Shown in pieces: positions 58,880 through 64,000 of a DNA stretch of 64,000 nt. Within the stretch, counting starts at the first letter, position 1; each line of letters opens with the position of its first letter. The notes beneath the pieces were generated by a model. The model did not search any database. It saw nothing but the letters and a program-made list of their open reading frames with translations, and was not told the origin of the DNA. The DNA lies in NCBI RefSeq assembly GCF_029784155.1, contig NC_073691.1, positions 120,218,226-120,282,225 of the forward strand, written 5' to 3'. The stretch is from Uranotaenia lowii (Eukaryota; Arthropoda; Insecta; Diptera; Culicidae). The position numbers and the translations under genes were made by a program.

Positions 58880-60869
58880 ATTACAAAAATTTAAGAATTT
58901 AACTTGGGTTTTTTTATAAGTTGATCTAAATTCGATTGCCTATTTCGCGCGGTGAGAGCTGTCTAATGAAAACCAAACCCATACAATGCAAGACTTCCAA
59001 CAGATGCCTTTTTTCGATTGGGTTGAAAATATGTAATGACATCGTTTGAAAACCGCTAACAATAGAAGAATTCCGACAGCTAACCGAGCATCGCGTCAAG
59101 CTTTTAGCACCATACAAACAAGCTCAACATCAATCTCAACATGAGGTCCATTCTTCGTAGTGTATATGTTGATACCTATGTATACTTTCATATCCTGTAT
59201 TTCTGGAACAGCTCTAGGGTTAGGCTCCTGGAAGGGTGTCTGTTTCCTCGACATCCGCATTGCTCCTGTTTATTTATTTGTTCTTCATAGCTCCTACACG
59301 AGCTGGCAGAAACAGAACCTATGTAGTTTGCTCGAATGCAGCTGCCGAAAGTCTCAGCAGTTTAAATTTTCCTCCTGATTTTCTATTGACATTCATGAGG
59401 GATACCGGCACCCTCCACACCCTTTCTCTTTTCCCCTCCTACGGCTCTATCCACACAGAAGCTGGTGCAATTCAGAATTGCTGCCCTGCCATATAAGAAA
59501 CCGAATCAAAAGTTCCAAACTACTAGTAGGTACCTACCTTCTTCTACTGCTGAACAAATCCATATATGAGTGTTCTTCGTTTTTCAGACGAGAAACTGGC
59601 GTATTTGCATTTCTATTGTCGTTCGAAAATTCCTACATTACTGGTTATTCATACCTTCAAGCATCCGATGCTTGTGCCATTTGATGAACCACGTAAAACC
59701 TTTTCCCTTCTGTTTTGCCTTGTTTTCCTCCAACCAGCATCATCAACACGGACAAACTGATGATCAGAGAAGTTCGTTTATCTTTGGCCGCCTAAGCTTT
59801 TCTCCCGAGATTGTTTTCCCTTCTTATTGCGGCTGCTGATGATGGCCAAAAGCAAAGCTTTACTCTGGCTTACGGGGCATACCTTGGGATAGGGTATGAG
59901 GAACCCAAAATAACTATTCAACGTGGAAATTCTCAGTGGAGGTCACGTCGAGTGCTTGGAGCTTTTGGAAAAGAGAAAAATATTTTTCCAAAGAATTTGG
60001 ATTTCTTTGAAAATAAGGTTTCCAAGATTAGAAATTACCATTCTTTGCTAACATCAACCAATTAAAACCATGATAAACAGTTCAAAAATAAAACAAAATT
60101 TTATATGTGGTTAGTAGCTATTGTTTTGGAACGTCATAATTCAGTTGCTATAAAGCAAGAGCCACCCTAGCGACTGAGCATAAAAGTGAAATCTCTCCTG
60201 AGTACTCATTCTCCGCGAACGATCGTGTGATCGTGTTCGTTGCACAAGAACGATTTGTTTACTCAGCATAACAGAAAATAAAATCAGTTCGCACAAACCT
60301 CCAACCTATCAACATCGCCTCCAAATTTACTTACCCCCGTCGGGTCGCAAATAGTCTGGGAATAAAAGTAAAGTTTCCCCCAAAATCGGTTCGTTTGTTC
60401 AATCGGAAGAAATGCATCTAAAGGTGATCAATATCACCAACTTCACCTCCAGTGAATAAAGTGAGGTCATAATTGGGTAGCCTTAATTGCACCCTCAGTG
60501 AACAAACAGTTAAGTGCAAAAGTTGAAGTGTTCCCCCGATCGCCCAACTGTTAAAAATCATACAGTCCACTGGAAGAAGTTGTTTGTTGGGACGATCCGG
60601 AACAGCTATAGTAAAAACCTAACGGTTTTTGTTTATTGTTTATAAAAGAAATCATCTGACATCATCTCTTTATGGTTTACTCAAATCTTGGCCTAAACGT
60701 ATATTCAGAGTTCTAATTAGTTATTTCTAAATTGATCATTTGGGTTAGATTCGATCAAGCGTTTGAATGTTACGGTTGAGACATTAAAATCATAAAGAAC
60801 ATAATGGCATAAGAAGCTTATTTTTGCGAAACGAAAGCGATCATTGCTGGTTGTACTCCATTTCCCCGA
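58880..60869. other. No gene recognised; possible unique host DNA
   Basis: Composition is more balanced than in most of the window, and there are no matches to other parts. Frames at 59160-59840 have no family features. 59780-60065 contains TTTGGCCGCC and a 27-residue open stretch only. Possible promoter-like sequence is listed separately near 60500. Confidence 0.4.
60470..60560 (+). promoter_or_regulatory. Possible insect core promoter / 5' UTR start
   Basis: CCTCAGTGAACAAACAGTTA then AGTGCAAAAGTTGAAGTGTTC near 60497 looks like an insect initiator (TCAGT) followed by a typical 5' untranslated leader. No TATA box stands at -30, and no ORF follows within a few hundred bases. A solo LTR could look the same. 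Confidence 0.2.
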
Positions 60870-61026
60870 AAACGTTTGCCCAGAATGAAAAAATCACAAA
60901 ATTTCAATCACCAGAAAACCACTTTACCAGAATTTTTTTTCCTAGATGAACCATTCCCCAGAAATGTTTCGCCAGAATGAATCATTTTCCAAGAAATTTT
61001 TCACCAGAATGAACTATTTTCCAGAA
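60870..61026 (+). repeat. Short tandem repeat, ~32-bp unit
   Basis: Four to five imperfect copies of CACCAGAATGAACCATTTTC plus CAGAAATTTTT, best seen from 60940 to 61026. It ends just before the Helitron A terminus at 61042. Confidence 0.75.
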
Positions 61027-61041
61027 AAGTTCATGTTGGTT

Positions 61042-62338
61042 CTAGCTGACCCGGTTTGCGTTGCAACACCTTCCAAAATTAAATGAAATTTTATGAAATT
61101 ATTTAAATTGTACTCAAATACCTTCCCAGGTCAAATTTGATTTTTTGTTTGCTTGATTACTTCTATTACAAAGAAAATTGTATTGTACCCCCTCCTTATT
61201 TCGTATGCCCTCACTGGAAAAAAGATGGGGTTTCAAATAATCATTAAACCATTTCTCATACCCAAATTAATCCCAATGCCAGGTTTGGTTCCATTTGTTC
61301 TTGGTTTATGCCAAACAATTTTATGTGAGCTCCCCTCTTCCCTAACTTAATCCCCTATCGAAGAAGAAAGGATTTTCGAATAAGCATATAACCATTTATT
61401 GGTTCCAAATGCTCTCCCATATCCAATTTGTTTCCATTTGCTCGATTAGTTCTCGAGTTATGCGAATAATAGTAAAGAAGCCCCCTTCTTTCCTTCAAAT
61501 CACCACACTAGAAGGAGGCAGTAGTACCAAATATTCATAGAAACATTTCTCATAACTACTCAAATAGCCTACCAATTGAAATTAGATTCCATTTGCTGGA
61601 TAAGTTCTCGAGTTATGTAAAAAATTGTTTGAGTACACTCTCCCACCTTGAAATTTCCCCACAGAAAGAACAGAGGGTTCTTAAAATATCATAGAGACAT
61701 TTCTCGTATTCAAATACCTTCCCATGCCAAATTTAGATCCATATGCTTTGAAAGTTTTCCAATTATGCTGGAAAATGTGAAGTAGCCCCCTCCCCTCTTT
61801 CTTTCTCTTTACAAAAAGAAGAAAAAGGTATCAAATATTCATTGAACCCTTTCTCGTACCTAAATACTCCTCCAAGCCAAATTTGGTTCATTTGCTCGAA
61901 TAGTTTACAAGTAACGCAATAAAAAATATAAAGAAGCCCCCCCCCCCCCAAACCCCTCCATTCCTCTATCCCCGCTGAAAGAAGGGAGGGGTTAAAAATA
62001 ACCATAGAAATATTTTTTGTGTTCCAAAGCCCTCCCATGCCAAATTCGGTTCCAAAATCTTGATTAGTTTTCGAATAATGAAAAAAATTATAAGGTAGGC
62101 CCCCGCCCCCTTTCCTATCTCCCCACTGAAAGGAGGGAAGGGTACCTAATATTCGTAGAAACATGTCTCGTACCCAAATACCACCACATGCTCAATTTGA
62201 TACCATTTGCTTGTTTGGTTCTCGAGTTATTCAAACATTTGTCTTTTGTTTTGAAGCACCCCCCCCCCCCCCCCCTCTCATGAGAGAGGGAGAGGTCTCA
62301 AACCATATTAGGAACCTTCTCCTGCCAAGTTCACGCAA
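61042..62338 (-). mobile_element. Helitron family A, minus strand, 5' end missing
   Basis: In reverse complement the 3' terminus is GTTGCAACGCAAACCGGGTC then AGCTAG (hairpin GTTGCAACGCAAAC shorter than in the 13976 copy). The inside is about eight units of the 130-150-bp repeat (AAATTTGGCATGGGAGGG.., C/G runs up to about 18 bases near 62258). Homology stops near 62336 at the equivalent of base 95 of the full copy; the TCTATATA start is absent. Confidence 0.85.
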
Positions 62339-62611
62339 GGCAAGTGCGAATTAGAGTCAAGTGCGAACGTTTATTTTTTTTTCTGTTAATAAAACTGTTG
62401 TTTGGTTCCAAACAAATTTCACTGAGGTTTTTTAACGCGGAGGTTTCGCACCGCGTAAAAAAAAATCCGCGTAAAAAAACCGCGTTAATTTGAAAATCCG
62501 CGTAAAAAAAACCGCGTTAAATAAACCCCGTAACTCTAAAACCCTCGTAAAATACATTTTAATTAAAAAATCCGCGCTGATTATTTAAAATTTGCGTACA
62601 ATGAACGTTTA
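62339..62611. repeat. CCGCGTAA / TTAACGCGG cluster
   Basis: Between about 62430 and 62600 CCGCGTAAAAAAA and CCGCGTTAA recur in both orientations (TTTTTTAACGCGG, CACCGCGTAAAA, ATCCGCGTAAAA, ACCGCGTTAATT, ATCCGCGTAAAA, ACCGCGTTAAAT), followed by decayed copies (CCCCGTAA, CCCTCGTAAAA, TCCGCGCTGATT). The spacing is about 10-20 bp. No coding. Confidence 0.8.
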
Positions 62612-63910
62612 TCTATCTATATATATAAAAAGCAATTTCTGTATGTTTGTTTGTTTGTTTGTTTGTTTGTTTGTCCTCTATAGACTGAGCCGTCTTAAGG
62701 GCTAGAGAGCTAAAATTTGGCATGGATGCTCATTAAGACCAGGAAGGATGAAAAATGTTTTTAGATTTTCGGATGACCCCTTCTGAAGGGGGTCGTCCAT
62801 ACAAGACAAATATTGTTTTCGCGATATTGACGTTACTTTTCGTCGGATCGTGTTGAAAATTTGCACATGAGTGTTTTGAAAGACGAGCAATCGATTTCAG
62901 GTGTCGAATTTTGTGTAAGGGGTCAGCCAAAAAGGGTCGTCCATATTAACTGTTCGCTGTTTTTGCGATATTGACGTTATTATACATCGTATTCAGATGA
63001 AAATTGGTACACGATAGTTTTCAGTGACGTGCAATCGATTTGAGGTATCAAATTCAGTGTTAGGGGCCGGCAGAAGGGTCGTCCATATTAAATTTTCAGT
63101 ATCTTAGTGATATTGACGTTTTTATACATCGGATTGGGGTGAAAATTTGCACATGGGAGCTATTAGGGACAAACAACTGATTTCACTTATCCAAACTAAA
63201 ATCAGGGGTCGGCCAAAGGGGTCGTCCATATAAACTATTCACTGTTGATGCGATATTGTCGTTATTATACATCGGATTCAGACAAAAATTGGTACACGAG
63301 AGTTTTGAGAGATGAGCTATGGATTTCAGGTATTAAATTCAGTGTAAGAGGCCGGCAAAGGGGGTTGTCCATATAAACCTTTCAATATTTTTGCAATATC
63401 GTCGTTATTTTACACCGGATTGGGATGAAAATTTGCACACGGTAGTTTTTAGGGACGAGCAACCGATTTTAGATGGTCGGGATGGATGGGAAAGAGGTCG
63501 TCCAGATAAATTAATTTTTCACTGTTTTTAGCAATATTGAGGTTATTATACAATGGATTGCTTTGAAAATTTGCAAACGGGAGTTTTGAGGGAAGGGCAA
63601 TCGATTTCAGTCATCAAAGATTGTATAAGAGCCCCCGAAAGGAGTTGAGCTTTTTGGAAATAATTGCGTTGTTATGCAATGATCGAGTCGAAATTTATAC
63701 ACGTGGTTTTATTGGCACGGTCAAAGGATTTCTGATTTCAAATTTAGTAGCAGACGACAGACAAAGTGATCGACCAATATTTTTGCAATTATTACTTAAC
63801 AATGAATTCAGAAGTGCATCTGGAAAATGCTTGGCAATTGGCTTTCATACAAACTGTTCAAGACATATTCCAAGTTGAAAGCGAAACGGAGTTCGTATGG
63901 GATCAGCTAG
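62612..63910 (+). mobile_element. Helitron family C, complete non-autonomous copy
   Basis: Starts A|TCTATCTATATATATAAAAA, has a (TTTG)n tract, and ends GGGATCAGCTAG|T after a short CGAAACGGAGTTCG hairpin. The inside is five to six units of about 120-146 bp (GGGGTCGTCCATATTAA, CGATATTGTCGTTATTATAC, CGGATTGGGATGAAAATTTG). It is 1299 bp with no Rep/helicase. The repeat units differ from families A and B, although the termini share the Helitron plan. Confidence 0.88.
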
Positions 63911-64000
63911 TTTTTAAAATAAAAAACAAAATCAATTAGATAATTAAAATAGTAGAATATAGTGAGGCGTAGTTGACAGTGTGGAATTCAGATTCACACA
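63911..64000. other. Right flank, nothing recognised
   Basis: AT-rich DNA following the Helitron terminus; too short to classify. Confidence 0.5.

Overview
The window looks like heterochromatin-like or intergenic DNA from an insect, most probably a mosquito. It is AT-rich (long A/T runs, about 35% GC by eye) and packed with element types I associate with culicid genomes. These are a Jockey-clade LINE with a three-knuckle gag, RTE LINEs, a Penelope-like element with a GIY-YIG domain, a mariner of the ITmD37E type, Helitrons ending in GGGTCAGCTAG, tRNA-derived SINEs, and many TIR elements beginning GGGGAGAGTGGGG or TACCGTAAACTGGGGG. The species cannot be fixed from the sequence. I found no convincing host protein gene. 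Every ORF with recognisable motifs belongs to a mobile element, and almost all are broken.

Layout. 1-464: tail of a tandem-repeat Helitron (family A). 465-3281: a non-coding element ('PAL') carrying inverted arrays of palindromic CGCCATCTT..AAGATGGCG units. 3284-5660: broken LINE. 5672-5979: fragment of a TACCGTAAACTGGGGG element. 6080-6260: tRNA-like SINE pieces. 8067-8807: TTAA-flanked TIR element. 10990-11975: PAL copy 3. 12590-19880: Helitron family C interrupted by a Jockey element (13051-19642), which is itself interrupted by Helitron A (13976-15487) and an RTE tail (15900-16748). 20554-20791: MITE. 21519-22007 and 23336-23627: Helitron B copies. 24471-26790: Helitron A interrupted by PAL copy 2. 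28853-29400: TIR element carrying a SINE. 29540-38055: another LINE, split by an LTR element (31295-37549). That LTR element is split in turn by a hAT-like element (31511-35189), which holds two further elements, one of them bearing a 770-bp GT array. 40368-41400: LINE relic. 41505-42338: TIR element. 42885-43709: second RTE tail. 45822-46021: MITE with a 9-bp target duplication. 46949-48135: non-autonomous hAT. 49275-51397: TIR element with two nested insertions. 53800-56590: Penelope-like element with a 499-bp insertion. 56699-58880: second copy of the TIR element, interrupted by mariner. 60870-61026: short tandem repeat. 61042-62338: Helitron A on the minus strand. 62612-63910: Helitron C.

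How it fits together. The window is a stack of insertions into insertions, and most boundaries can be read because target duplications survive or an uninterrupted paralogue lies elsewhere in the window. The strongest unexplained signal is the PAL element. Its repeated palindrome contains exact copies of CAAGATGGCGGC, the classic YY1/Pho zinc-finger site (10 exact copies in three PAL copies). Other unusual structures are a nested 90-bp minisatellite built on CTGTCCTCTCAACTCGC inside a coding-free LTR element, three satellite-like Helitron families, and a hammerhead-like motif at the 3' end of the Penelope-like element.
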